Below, in pieces: positions 56,211-64,000 of a DNA stretch of 64,000 nucleotides (the stretch's first letter is position 1; every line of letters begins with the position of its first letter). Origin of the DNA: Marinobacter arenosus. GTDB lineage: Bacteria > Pseudomonadota > Gammaproteobacteria > Pseudomonadales > Oleiphilaceae. The DNA is taken from positions 124,001 through 188,000 of the forward strand of contig NZ_JAHVAO010000003.1 in NCBI RefSeq assembly GCF_019264345.1, read 5' to 3'. A program made the translations under genes and the position numbers. The notes beneath the pieces are model-generated. The model saw only the letters and a program-made list of their open reading frames with translations, ran no database searches and was not told the origin of the DNA.

Positions 56211-57263
56211 ATGAGCGAACAGCCATCCCCTACCCCGAGCTCGCGCAATGCCCTGGGCAACATCAGCGTCCTTCACGCCTCGGTCCTTCTGAGGGCGGCG
56301 GCTGCGGAAGGCGCTGACATCGACCTGCTGACCAAGAACTTCCGGCTCGGGAGAGAAACCCTGGATTCCGCTGCCGCACGAATCAGTATTCCGCGCTTCA
56401 TGCGGCTGGGTCACGCAGCCATCGCTCAAACAGGAAATCGAGCCCTGGGTCTTCGGATAGGCGCACTGACGCGACCGGTTGATGCTGGAATTGCAGGACT
56501 GGCCGGGCAGTCAGCCCAAACCGCAGGCGAGGCCCTCAGCACACTTATCCGGTATTCATTACTCACCAGCCAGAACAGTCGCGGCACCCCCTCCATAAGC
56601 GCCGAGAACAGACAGGCGCGGTTCTACTCGATACGCCCCTACAACGACTTCAACTTTTTTGTCGTGGATTCGGTGCTTGCCGCCTGGACCCAGTTTGTTC
56701 GCAACGTCACGGGGCAGTATGAAGTGCTGGATCAGGTCACCATCGAATACCCATCCATTGGCCAGGATGAGCTTTTCGAGAGCTGGTTTCGGTGCCCGGT
56801 TCACTTTGGCGCCGCCGAGAACGGCATCACCCTGAAGGCAGACACCTGGGGCCACCCAACGCTCCAGGCGCAGGCCGCCATGCATGAGAAACTGGTGGAA
56901 TTTTGCGAGCGGGAGTTACAGCAGATTCGGAAGGGCTGGACCACGGGCGACCGGGTCAAGCACCTGCTCACGCCACTGTTCAGGGGCGAGAGTCCCAGCC
57001 TTGAAACCATTGCCGGCAAGCTCGGCGTGGCGCCATGGACGCTCCAACGGCTGTTAGCCGCAGAAGGAACGGGCTTTCGGGAACTGGTGGATGAGACACG
57101 GAAACAACTGGCGAGGGACTACATACGCGAGACCGAGACGGCGCTTTCTGAGATCGCCTGGCTTCTGGGCTTCGCCAATCCGGCCGCTTTTCACAAGGCT
57201 TACCGGCGGTGGTTTGACATCAGCCCCGGCGAGCACCGGAACCGGCTGAAGACAGAACGCTAG
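56211..57263 (+). CDS. AraC-family regulator (probable fadH regulator)
   Basis: The 350-residue protein has an arabinose-binding-like N-terminal domain (about 25-210, with LGLRIGALTRPVDAGIAGL) and a C-terminal HTH region (about 250-345, with LETIAGKLGVAPWTLQRLL and SEIAWLLGFANPAAFHKAYRRW). Its divergent position beside fadH suggests it controls dienoyl-CoA reductase in response to a fatty-acid-derived signal; that is inferred from position only. Confidence 0.9.
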   Translation: MSEQPSPTPSSRNALGNISVLHASVLLRAAAAEGADIDLLTKNFRLGRETLDSAAARISIPRFMRLGHAAIAQTGNRALGLRIGALTRPVDAGIAGLAGQSAQTAGEALSTLIRYSLLTSQNSRGTPSISAENRQARFYSIRPYNDFNFFVVDSVLAAWTQFVRNVTGQYEVLDQVTIEYPSIGQDELFESWFRCPVHFGAAENGITLKADTWGHPTLQAQAAMHEKLVEFCERELQQIRKGWTTGDRVKHLLTPLFRGESPSLETIAGKLGVAPWTLQRLLAAEGTGFRELVDETRKQLARDYIRETETALSEIAWLLGFANPAAFHKAYRRWFDISPGEHRNRLKTER

Positions 57264-57346
57264 ATTTCGGTCGCGTCGTCACACCCGTCGTCATCGTCAA
57301 ACTCTTCGAACTGGCTTTCAATCAATTCTTCTTCGTAATCCGACAT
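57260..57346 (-). CDS. Tiny acidic ORF, 28 residues
   Basis: ATG at 57346 to TAG at 57260 encodes a 28-residue peptide with seven Asp and seven Glu, no Lys or Arg, and a run of four Asp. It lies between the AraC gene and tRNA-Asp on the opposite strand, and its stop overlaps the AraC stop. The upstream AGG is nine bases away, a weak site. It may be a real small protein or chance. Confidence 0.4.
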   Translation of the reverse strand: MSDYEEELIESQFEEFDDDDGCDDATEI

Positions 57347-57442
57347 GGATCTAGCCTGCGTGCATACATTCAGGAGCAGGTTAACGCCAGATCGTGACAG
57401 GGGGATGACAGAAAACGGGAGACTAAAAAAAGAGGGAGAAAA

Positions 57443-57519
57443 TGGCGGAGCGGACGGGACTCGAACCCGCGACCCCCGGCGTGACAGGCCGGTATTCTAA
57501 CCAGCTGAACTACCGCTCC
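57443..57519 (-). tRNA. tRNA-Asp (anticodon GTC)
   Basis: Minus-strand cloverleaf starting GGAGCGGTAGTTCAGCTGG, anticodon stem-loop CCGGCC-TGTCACG-CCGG with anticodon GTC, T-loop GGTTCGAGTCC and encoded CCA. A T-rich tract follows on the minus strand and could terminate it. Confidence 0.95.
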
Positions 57520-57656
57520 GCGATGGTCATCACGTCATGCCCGAACTGGGCGGTGCAATCAGGGGTTTGACTGCTCGGTGACAACGAGGGCGCATTATAA
57601 AGAGGCGCCCGGTTATGTCAACGCTTTTCCCGAAAAAAATCAAAAAAGCGTCGTTG

Positions 57657-58688
57657 CTAGAGCGCATCGACCATGGTGTCCTTGCCCTGCGCGGTTTTCC
57701 GGTACTCGATCGGCGTCATGTTCGACCATCGTTTGAAGGCCCGATAGAAGGTACTGGGCTCGGAAAATCCGGTCAGGTAAACGATCTCGTCAATCGATTC
57801 GTCGGTCGTGGCCAGTAACTGACGGGCCAGGCGGTAGCGGAAATCCGCCAACACCTGGTTGAAGCTGGTTTCTGCCTCCGTTAACCGGGTGCGCAGGGTC
57901 CTGGGTTTGATACCCAGGCGCTCGGCAACGGCGTCCAGGGTGACCTCGCCACTGTCGAGCAGCTCTGCCACGATTCTTTCCACCTGCCCCACAATGTCTT
58001 TTTTCTCAAGCCGGGCCACTTGCTCACTGGCAAACCGTTCATGCAGATCAAGCAACTCCGGCTCCGCATGGGGTGAGGCGTGGGTGAGCAACGATGCCGG
58101 AAAATACAGACGATTTTCCTCGGCACCGAACACGACATCGCAGCCAAGCACCTCGGCTACGTGGGCCTGACCAGTGTCTCTCTGGTGCTCAAACTCAATG
58201 CGCGAGGGGTAGAAGGAATCATCGGTGATAGAGCGGAAGAAAGTGATCACGCCCTGCACAAAACATTCATTGAAGTGCCTCAGGCGACTGACCTCATCGG
58301 AGGCCGCATCCAGAACCATGCAGGCATCGTCGCCTTCGATAAAGAAATCCGTGTTGGCAGCATCGCTCAGCAGCCGCTGGTAATTCTGGGCACGCCGAAG
58401 GCCTTCACCGAATGTCGGGCTGCTGAGGAAAAGATACTCAAGAACCTGCCCCTTGTAGGCGGGCAAAAGCGGCCCCAGGTGCAGACCAATGTCCGGGTCT
58501 CCTGACACGTCTTCAACCGCCTGCCAGAAGTACAACTGAGCGCTGTGGGGGGTGCGCAACTGTTCGGTGTAAACGTAATTCTCGTCAACGCCCAGGCGAC
58601 TGAAAATAGCATCGGTATCAATGCCCTTTTTTTTCATCGCCTCATAGATCAGGCGCAACATTACTCCCGCGTCACGAAGTTCCTGCAT
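57657..58688 (-). CDS. AraC-family regulator divergent from MaoC gene
   Basis: The 343-residue protein has an arabinose-binding-like N-terminal domain (about 10-210, with IGLHLGPLLPAYKGQVLEYL) and a C-terminal double HTH (about 240-335: LDAVAERLGIKPRTLRTRL, EIVYLTGFSEPSTFYRAFKRW). It is divergent from the MaoC-type hydratase gene 258 bases away and probably controls it. Ligand unknown. Confidence 0.9.
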   Translation of the reverse strand: MQELRDAGVMLRLIYEAMKKKGIDTDAIFSRLGVDENYVYTEQLRTPHSAQLYFWQAVEDVSGDPDIGLHLGPLLPAYKGQVLEYLFLSSPTFGEGLRRAQNYQRLLSDAANTDFFIEGDDACMVLDAASDEVSRLRHFNECFVQGVITFFRSITDDSFYPSRIEFEHQRDTGQAHVAEVLGCDVVFGAEENRLYFPASLLTHASPHAEPELLDLHERFASEQVARLEKKDIVGQVERIVAELLDSGEVTLDAVAERLGIKPRTLRTRLTEAETSFNQVLADFRYRLARQLLATTDESIDEIVYLTGFSEPSTFYRAFKRWSNMTPIEYRKTAQGKDTMVDAL

Positions 58689-58822
58689 AAGATTCCGCTT
58701 TTTTTATTGGTTTAATACCACTTTGACCCGACGGACAATCACCGGGGCAAGCCAAGTCAATGCCTGATCCAGCCGGATTTGCCAGAGTTAAGGCCTTTGA
58801 TCTGAAGGTCTAGGACTAACGT

Positions 58823-58842
58823 CTGATATTAGAGCATATCAG
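58823..58842. repeat. Inverted repeat, possible operator
   Basis: CTGATAT (58823-58829) and ATATCAG (58836-58842) are perfect inverted arms with a six-base gap, in the control region between the AraC regulator and the MaoC gene. Confidence 0.4.
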
Positions 58843-58946
58843 GCCACAGACGCACAGTTGTACCAGAATGTAAAAATAACCGGTACTTACGTGTCGGAAT
58901 CATGACTATATTAACGAGCGAATTCCTGCGCGGGGAGACAACCTGT

Positions 58947-59822
58947 ATGCCAGATACTCTTATTTACCACAACACACCGCCGGGGCTGCTGCCCCTCTAC
59001 GCCCGGGCACTCTTACCCAAACCGGTCAAAGCGGGGAATGAGGTCACCATCCCAGAGCTGTCAGCACGGCTGCTGGGCGCCAGCACCGCCAGCGACGAGC
59101 TGGCACGGTATGAAGCGATTTGCGGCTTCTGCAAAACGACTCGGATTCCGGTCACCTGGCCGCACGTCATGGCCTTTCCGCTCCACCTCAAGCTATTGAC
59201 CGACAAAACCTTCCCGCTGCCATTGCTGGGACTGGTGCACCTGCGCAATACCATCACCCAGCACCGCCAAATCGGCGTGGGCGAAACCCTCGACCTGACC
59301 GTCCGGCTCGGAAAACAGGAACGCACAAATCGGGGCATCGAATTTGACCTGATCACCGAGGCCTATGCGGCGGGCAAGCTGGTCTGGGAGGAATCCAGTA
59401 TCACTCTGTATCGGCAAGCGGCGACTGAGTCCGGGGCCGGTAAAAAGTCCGCCCCGCCACCGCTGGAACGGTATCCGAACACCCTCAGCATCAAGGCCCC
59501 GGAATCCATCGGCCGCCAGTATGCTGGCGTCTCCGGTGACAGCAACCCGATCCACATGCACGCACTCAGCGCCAAGGCGTTCGGATTCCCGAAGGCGATC
59601 GCTCACGGTATGTGGAGTAAAGCCCATGCGCTCGCTTTGCTGGAGCAACAGGAGGGGTGGAAGCCGGGCGCCATCCGGGTGAGCTGCCAGTTCAAGAAGC
59701 CGTTGTTCCTGCCCGGAACGGCGCAGCTGAACTGGCAGACCGGCGCAACCGGCTGGGACTATCAGTTACTGAATGCAAAAGGCGATGCGCCGCACCTGAG
59801 CGGTCGCATCGAGTGGCTGTGA
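58947..59822 (+). CDS. MaoC-like dehydratase/hydratase (hot-dog fold)
   Basis: The 291-residue protein has two hot-dog halves. The second contains the hydratase-2 motif SGDSNPIHMHALSAKAFG near residue 193, with the catalytic Asp and His, then FPKAIAHGMWSKAHAL. The first half has a degenerate counterpart. It may hydrate trans-2-enoyl-CoA to (R)-3-hydroxyacyl-CoA or act on a related thioester. The start at 58947 has GGGGAG ten bases upstream; an ATG 15 codons earlier is possible. Confidence 0.83.
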   Translation: MPDTLIYHNTPPGLLPLYARALLPKPVKAGNEVTIPELSARLLGASTASDELARYEAICGFCKTTRIPVTWPHVMAFPLHLKLLTDKTFPLPLLGLVHLRNTITQHRQIGVGETLDLTVRLGKQERTNRGIEFDLITEAYAAGKLVWEESSITLYRQAATESGAGKKSAPPPLERYPNTLSIKAPESIGRQYAGVSGDSNPIHMHALSAKAFGFPKAIAHGMWSKAHALALLEQQEGWKPGAIRVSCQFKKPLFLPGTAQLNWQTGATGWDYQLLNAKGDAPHLSGRIEWL

Positions 59823-59848
59823 CGGCCAAGGGGATCGGAGCCTGGCGC

Positions 59849-61438
59849 TCAGGCTTCCCGGGCGTTTGAGGCAGATTCCGGGGCGCAGGGCGCCCCATCC
59901 GCGCTCGCCACTGGCAAGGTAAAGTAGAAGCAGGCGCCCCCGTCCTCGGGACGCTCAAAGCCGATATCTCCACCTTGTGCCTGGATCAGGGAGCGGCAGG
60001 TAGCCAGACCAATGCCCATGCCCTCATCCTTGGTGGTGTAGAACGGAAGAAACAGCTTGTCCTCGGCGTCGACTGGCAGGCCAATGCCGTGGTCCCGGAC
60101 CCGAACCCGAACGCAGCTTGAACCGACCAGCTCTGCAGTCACCTCCACCGGCGTTGACGCATCAGCACTGCGGGTTGCCTCCAGTGCGTTTCGGATCAGA
60201 TTCAGCGCAACCTGTTGCACCTGAATGGGATCGGCCGCCACATCCGGCAGGGAATCCGGTACCGACAACTCAATCCCGCCTTCGTTGTTGCGCATGTCCA
60301 CTTCAGCGAACTGCCGGGTATCCTCCAGCAGGGCCGGTACCGAAATGACTTCCTTCCCGGTGGCCGGCTTCTTCATGAATCGACGAATACGACGGATAAT
60401 CTCGCTTGCGCGGTGTGACTGGGCCTCGATCTTGTCCAGGGTTTCGCCCAGCAGACCGAGATCCGGGTTCTCCTTGCTCATCATGCGCTTGGAAACCCGG
60501 GCATAATTAGTAATGGCGGTGAGCGGCTGGTTGACCTCATGGGCGAATCCGGCGGCCATCTCCCCCATGGTGGTCAGTCGTGATGCGTGTGCGAGCTGAT
60601 CCCGCTGCTCCTGCACCAGTTCCCGGGCCTCTTCCAGGGCAGCCTCATTTTCGAGTTCGGCCGTGATGTCCCGGAATACAACCACGGCGCCGTGAAGTTC
60701 GTCGTTGTCGAGCTTCGGCGTGGACCGGTACTCGGCGGGAAACCCACTGCCGTCCATTCGCACCATACGGATATTGCGCTGACTCTCGGCCATACCCTGA
60801 CAACAGGTGGTCTGCACCGGCAACTTGTCGGGACATTCACCGCAGGTCGCAAAATGCGCCTCGAAAAAGTTTCGACCAATCAGCTCTTCGACCGGGCAGC
60901 GCATGATCTCGGCCGCTGCCGGATTGGCAAACTCGATCACGCCATTCTCATCAAGGCCGTATATGCCTTCACTGATGGAGTTCAGAATCCGGGTCTGGTC
61001 GCCCTGCAGTTCACGGTTGCGCGCCTGCAGCTCACGCTCCAGGCGGATGACCCGAGCGTGGGTTTTTACCCGCGCAATCACCTCAAGGGACTGGAAAGGC
61101 TTGGAGATGTAATCGGCGCCACCGAGGGAAAACCCCTTCACCTTGGCCTGCAAGTCATCCAGGGCAGACAGGAACACCACGGCACAGTCTGCCGTCTCAG
61201 GATCGGCCTTAAGGCGTTCGCACACCTCGTAGCCATCCATTTCAGGCATCATGATGTCCAGCAGGATAACTTCGGGCTGATGGCGGTGGGCAAGGTCCAG
61301 GGCCTTTTCACCTTCGTTGGCAATCAACAGGCGATAGCCCTTGTCTTTCAGGGTCTCATAGAGGACTTTGAGGTTCTGCGGATTATCGTCCACAAGCAGA
61401 ACCGTCACCTCCGAGTTCTCACTGACAACTTCAGTCAT
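59849..61438 (-). CDS. Hybrid sensor: receiver-PAS-histidine kinase with Cys-rich PAS
   Basis: In order, the 529-residue protein has an N-terminal receiver (acceptor Asp61 in ILLDIMMPEMDG, Lys113), a PAS domain (about 148-258), a HisKA domain with His300 in FAHEVNQPLTAI and an HATPase with RDHGIGLP and GMGIGLA. The H-box is the FixL/HPK4 type. The PAS insert HFATCGECPDKLPVQTTCC has Cys199, Cys202, Cys212 and Cys213, a possible metal or redox sensor. No membrane helix is visible, so it senses a cytoplasmic cue. The FixJ-like regulator is encoded just upstream. Confidence 0.9.
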   Translation of the reverse strand: MTEVVSENSEVTVLLVDDNPQNLKVLYETLKDKGYRLLIANEGEKALDLAHRHQPEVILLDIMMPEMDGYEVCERLKADPETADCAVVFLSALDDLQAKVKGFSLGGADYISKPFQSLEVIARVKTHARVIRLERELQARNRELQGDQTRILNSISEGIYGLDENGVIEFANPAAAEIMRCPVEELIGRNFFEAHFATCGECPDKLPVQTTCCQGMAESQRNIRMVRMDGSGFPAEYRSTPKLDNDELHGAVVVFRDITAELENEAALEEARELVQEQRDQLAHASRLTTMGEMAAGFAHEVNQPLTAITNYARVSKRMMSKENPDLGLLGETLDKIEAQSHRASEIIRRIRRFMKKPATGKEVISVPALLEDTRQFAEVDMRNNEGGIELSVPDSLPDVAADPIQVQQVALNLIRNALEATRSADASTPVEVTAELVGSSCVRVRVRDHGIGLPVDAEDKLFLPFYTTKDEGMGIGLATCRSLIQAQGGDIGFERPEDGGACFYFTLPVASADGAPCAPESASNAREA

Positions 61439-61483
61439 ATAAACGGGGCCGATTGGAAACGTCTCCGTATAATGCCGGCAGGA

Positions 61484-62110
61484 TCACCGGGCGTCGATAA
61501 GGTCCTTTACGGACAGAACCATACGGACGAGGTGCGCCAGGGAGTGGGTTCCCATCTTGTGCATGACCCTGGAACGGTGAATTTCCACCGTCCGCTGACT
61601 GATTTCCAACTCGATCGCAATGACCTTGTTGGCCTGTCCCGCAATCATCCGATCCATGATTTCGTGCTCGCGGGGAGTAAGGCTTTTAACGCGGCGGATG
61701 ATCTCCTGTTTCTCATCGAGGGTCTTGCGTTGCTCAAGATCCTGCTCGAGCGCTGCCTCGATTTTTTCCAACAGGGCTTCCTCACGGTAGGGCTTCTGAA
61801 TGAAGTCCACCGCCCCTTCCTTCATGGCGTCTACGGCCATAGGAACGTCACCGTGTCCGGTCACGAAGATGATGGGCAGGATGGAATGCTTTTCGTTCAG
61901 TTTCTTCTGAAGTTCCATACCGTCCATACCCGGCATGCGGATATCCAGCACGATGCAGCCAGCCATTTTTTCGGAATAGTCCTTGAGAAAGCCGGTGGCA
62001 TTCTCGTAGGTTTTCACTGGCTTTCCGTCCGACTTCAGCAGCAGCTCCAGTGAATCACGAACCGCTTCATCGTCTTCTACTACGTATACGGTCTGCTGGA
62101 TATCTGTCAT
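61484..62110 (-). CDS. FixJ/NarL-type response regulator
   Basis: The 208-residue protein has a receiver domain with acceptor Asp56 (GCIVLDIRMPGMDGMEL), Lys106 in FIQKPYREE, and a LuxR-type HTH (about 140-200, with LTPREHEIMDRMIAGQANKV and ISQRTVEIHRSRVMHKM). It most likely receives phosphate from the adjacent hybrid kinase, 45 bases downstream. The start at 62110 has AGGAG 11 bases upstream; the longer frame is not family-like. Target genes unknown. Confidence 0.9.
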   Translation of the reverse strand: MTDIQQTVYVVEDDEAVRDSLELLLKSDGKPVKTYENATGFLKDYSEKMAGCIVLDIRMPGMDGMELQKKLNEKHSILPIIFVTGHGDVPMAVDAMKEGAVDFIQKPYREEALLEKIEAALEQDLEQRKTLDEKQEIIRRVKSLTPREHEIMDRMIAGQANKVIAIELEISQRTVEIHRSRVMHKMGTHSLAHLVRMVLSVKDLIDAR

Positions 62111-62150
62111 GTGTGTGTTCTCTCCTGTCCACTTTCTTATTTGAGTCCGG

Positions 62151-64000
62151 TCAGTGAATTGACGGATCCTTATGGTCGTCCCGAGCATGTTCCTGACGCT
62201 CGTGTTCACGCATTTTCTCAAGCCGTTGCTGGATAATGCCAAAAACGCTCTGCTTCGGGTACCTGCCCTTGTCATCTGCCTTGCCGGCAGGCTTACCGAG
62301 CAGCAGGGTGACGGCCTCCTCCAGCCGGCTCACGGCGTAGACCGCAAACTTACCCTCCCGGGCGGCTTTGACTAATTCACTGTCCAGCATCAGATTCTGA
62401 ACATTGGTGCTGGGAACGATCACACCCTGGGAGCCAGTGAGACCGCCTTTCAACTGGCAAGTTGCAAAGAAGCCTTCGACCTTCTCGTTCACCCCGCCAA
62501 TGGGCTGAACCTCACCAAACTGGTTGACCGATCCGGTGATGGCAAGATCCTGCCTGACCGGAATCCCGGCCAGGGACGAAATCAGCGCACAGAGCTCCGC
62601 CAGGGAGGCGCTGTCGCCATCCACTTCTCCATAGTTCTGTTCGAAGGTCAGGCTGGCAGACAAATGCATCGGATCCGTGATGGCGAAGTGGGAAGCCAGC
62701 CAGGAGCTCAGGATCATGACGCCCTTGGAGTGAATATTCCCCCCAAGCTTCACGTCCCGCTCGATATCCATCACCGCACCATCTCCATAGTAGCAGGTTG
62801 CGGTCACACGGTTGGAAAGTCCAAACTCAAAACCGCCCGTGGACAGCACCGAGAGCGCATTCACCTGCCCGATACAGGTGCCGCTGGTGCTCACCAACGT
62901 CGTGCCATCGCGGATGGAATCGTAGAACTGATCCCGGATCCGGCTGCTGCGGTACTTGGCACTCTCGAGCGCCCGTTCCACGTGCACGTCCTGAATCAGT
63001 TTCGCGTTGGCCTGACGGGCCCAGAAATCGGATTCGCGCAGCAGGTTGGCGATGTCCGCCGCGTGCAGGGACAAACGGTCCTGATGCTCCGCCATACGGG
63101 CACTGTGCTCAATCACCCGAGCCACTGCCTTGTTGGAGCAATGCAGCAGTTTCTTCTCGCTCACCAGGCTGGCAATGAATTTGGCGTAGAGCAGCTGGCT
63201 GTCGTCGGAGCGGTACATCTCGTTCTCAAAATCCGCCGTCACGCGGAACAGCTCCGCGAACTCCGAATCGTATTCCTGCAACAGCATCCAGGTCTCCCGG
63301 TCCCCGAACAGCACAATCTTGACGTCCAGAGGTACCGCTTCCGGCTCAATGGAGATCGTTCCGGACAGCGTCAGTTCGCGCTCCAGGGAGTTGATCTGAA
63401 TCGACCTGGAGCGCAGGGCACGTTTCAGGCCGTCCCAGACGAACGGCTGCTCCAGGACCTTGATGGCGTCCATCAACAGATACCCACCGTTGGCCCGGTG
63501 CAGGCTGCCCGGCCGGATCAGGGAGAAATCGGTAAACACCGTGCCCTTGTAGGTCACGTTCTCTACGTAACCGAACAGGTTGTGATAGGTCGGGTTGTCT
63601 TCGACCACTACCGGCACTTCGTTGGTTTTCTGGTGCACCAACAGGTTAACCAGGTAGCGCCGGGGCATTTTCTTGTCGAGAGACGCGTAGGCAATGGCCG
63701 CCTGCTCGTCGTCGTCATCCAGGAAGATATCCAGGTTCTCGGCCAGATCGTTCCGGACAGCTTCAAAGAAGGACACCACATCCGGCAGGTCACGGTATTT
63801 TTCCTCGAGCTCGTCGATCTGATGGCCCGAGATGCCTTCCAGGGTTTCCTTGTTCAGTGCCTGCTGCTTGTCGGCGTACTCTTGCTCCCAGTCGGCCAAT
63901 TTGCGCAGGGCCTGCCTCAGCTTTTTTTCCAGCTTGTTGATCGAGTCTTCGAACTTGTCGCGCTGCTCGTCGGTCAACGCCTGGAACGATTCCGCCGTGT
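62151..64000 (-). CDS. Lon-family ATP-dependent protease (5' end beyond the window)
   Basis: About 616 codons are visible, and the frame stays open through the right edge (TAESFQALTDEQ... before the first in-window start), so the N-terminus is missing. The C-terminal Lon protease domain has the catalytic Ser in EVDGDSASLAELCALI and the Lys in PIGGVNEKVEGFF, with HSKGVMILSSWL upstream. The middle matches the AAA_32-type ATPase of the LonB-like bacterial group (E. coli YcbZ-like), not classical Lon. It would degrade proteins in the cytoplasm; natural substrates unknown. Confidence 0.88.
   Translation of the reverse strand, partial: TAESFQALTDEQRDKFEDSINKLEKKLRQALRKLADWEQEYADKQQALNKETLEGISGHQIDELEEKYRDLPDVVSFFEAVRNDLAENLDIFLDDDDEQAAIAYASLDKKMPRRYLVNLLVHQKTNEVPVVVEDNPTYHNLFGYVENVTYKGTVFTDFSLIRPGSLHRANGGYLLMDAIKVLEQPFVWDGLKRALRSRSIQINSLERELTLSGTISIEPEAVPLDVKIVLFGDRETWMLLQEYDSEFAELFRVTADFENEMYRSDDSQLLYAKFIASLVSEKKLLHCSNKAVARVIEHSARMAEHQDRLSLHAADIANLLRESDFWARQANAKLIQDVHVERALESAKYRSSRIRDQFYDSIRDGTTLVSTSGTCIGQVNALSVLSTGGFEFGLSNRVTATCYYGDGAVMDIERDVKLGGNIHSKGVMILSSWLASHFAITDPMHLSASLTFEQNYGEVDGDSASLAELCALISSLAGIPVRQDLAITGSVNQFGEVQPIGGVNEKVEGFFATCQLKGGLTGSQGVIVPSTNVQNLMLDSELVKAAREGKFAVYAVSRLEEAVTLLLGKPAGKADDKGRYPKQSVFGIIQQRLEKMREHERQEHARDDHKDPSIH

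Overview
The window looks like a chromosomal segment of a marine gammaproteobacterium, most probably Marinobacter or a close relative. This is an inference from gene content and protein style: Oceanospirillales/Pseudomonas-type proteins, compatible-solute and BCCT genes, many acyl-CoA enzymes and a moderately high GC content. No rRNA operon, CRISPR array, prophage or insertion sequence was seen. Coding density is high and most of the window is ordinary core genome.

Left part (1-12 kb). The 5' end of a type VI secretion vgrG runs off the left edge behind a good sigma70-type promoter. Two MDR-superfamily oxidoreductases converge near 1.95 kb. A minus-strand block from 8.8 down to about 2 kb encodes glycerate kinase, a HAD phosphatase, a GT81 glucosyl-3-phosphoglycerate synthase and a GH13 sugar phosphorylase. 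Together these can make and recycle the compatible solute glucosylglycerate. They are followed by a DUF3524 glycosyltransferase of the tRNA-queuosine mannosyltransferase type and a PIG3-type quinone oxidoreductase. Divergent from this block is selO, which shares a bidirectional terminator with a class I fumarase.

Middle (12-36 kb). Here lie an enoyl-CoA hydratase, a large VolA/Pla-1-type surface lipase, an AMACR/CaiB-BaiF enzyme with a divergent AraC regulator, rmuC with a small periplasmic protein, and a three-gene operon (retropepsin-like lipoprotein, 7TM inactive transglutaminase, ATP-grasp ligase). These are followed by a BCCT transporter, an FMN glutamate-synthase-like protein and tRNA-Pro(GGG). 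The translation operon thrS-infC-rpmI-rplT-pheS-pheT-ihfA-merR then runs on the minus strand. infC uses an ATT start, and a terminator-like hairpin separates rplT from pheS.

Right part (36-64 kb). A fused TRAP permease and its TAXI binding protein are followed by an MMPL/RND permease, Ycf48-like and DUF1329 operon, then pepN, DUF1315 and DUF2797. Between DUF1315 and a rhomboid protease lies a gene-free stretch with a consensus-like promoter, an overlapping Fur box, a hairpin and a strong one-way terminator. It is best read as a Fur-repressed small RNA. Next come a metallophosphoesterase, nadK, a coiled-coil protein, fadH with a divergent AraC regulator, a tiny acidic ORF, tRNA-Asp, another AraC regulator divergent from a MaoC-type hydratase, a FixL/FixJ-like two-component pair and a Lon-family protease cut by the right edge.

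Common themes are lipid and acyl-CoA metabolism, with three AraC regulators each paired divergently with a CoA-metabolism gene, and osmotic adaptation (glucosylglycerate cluster, BCCT transporter).
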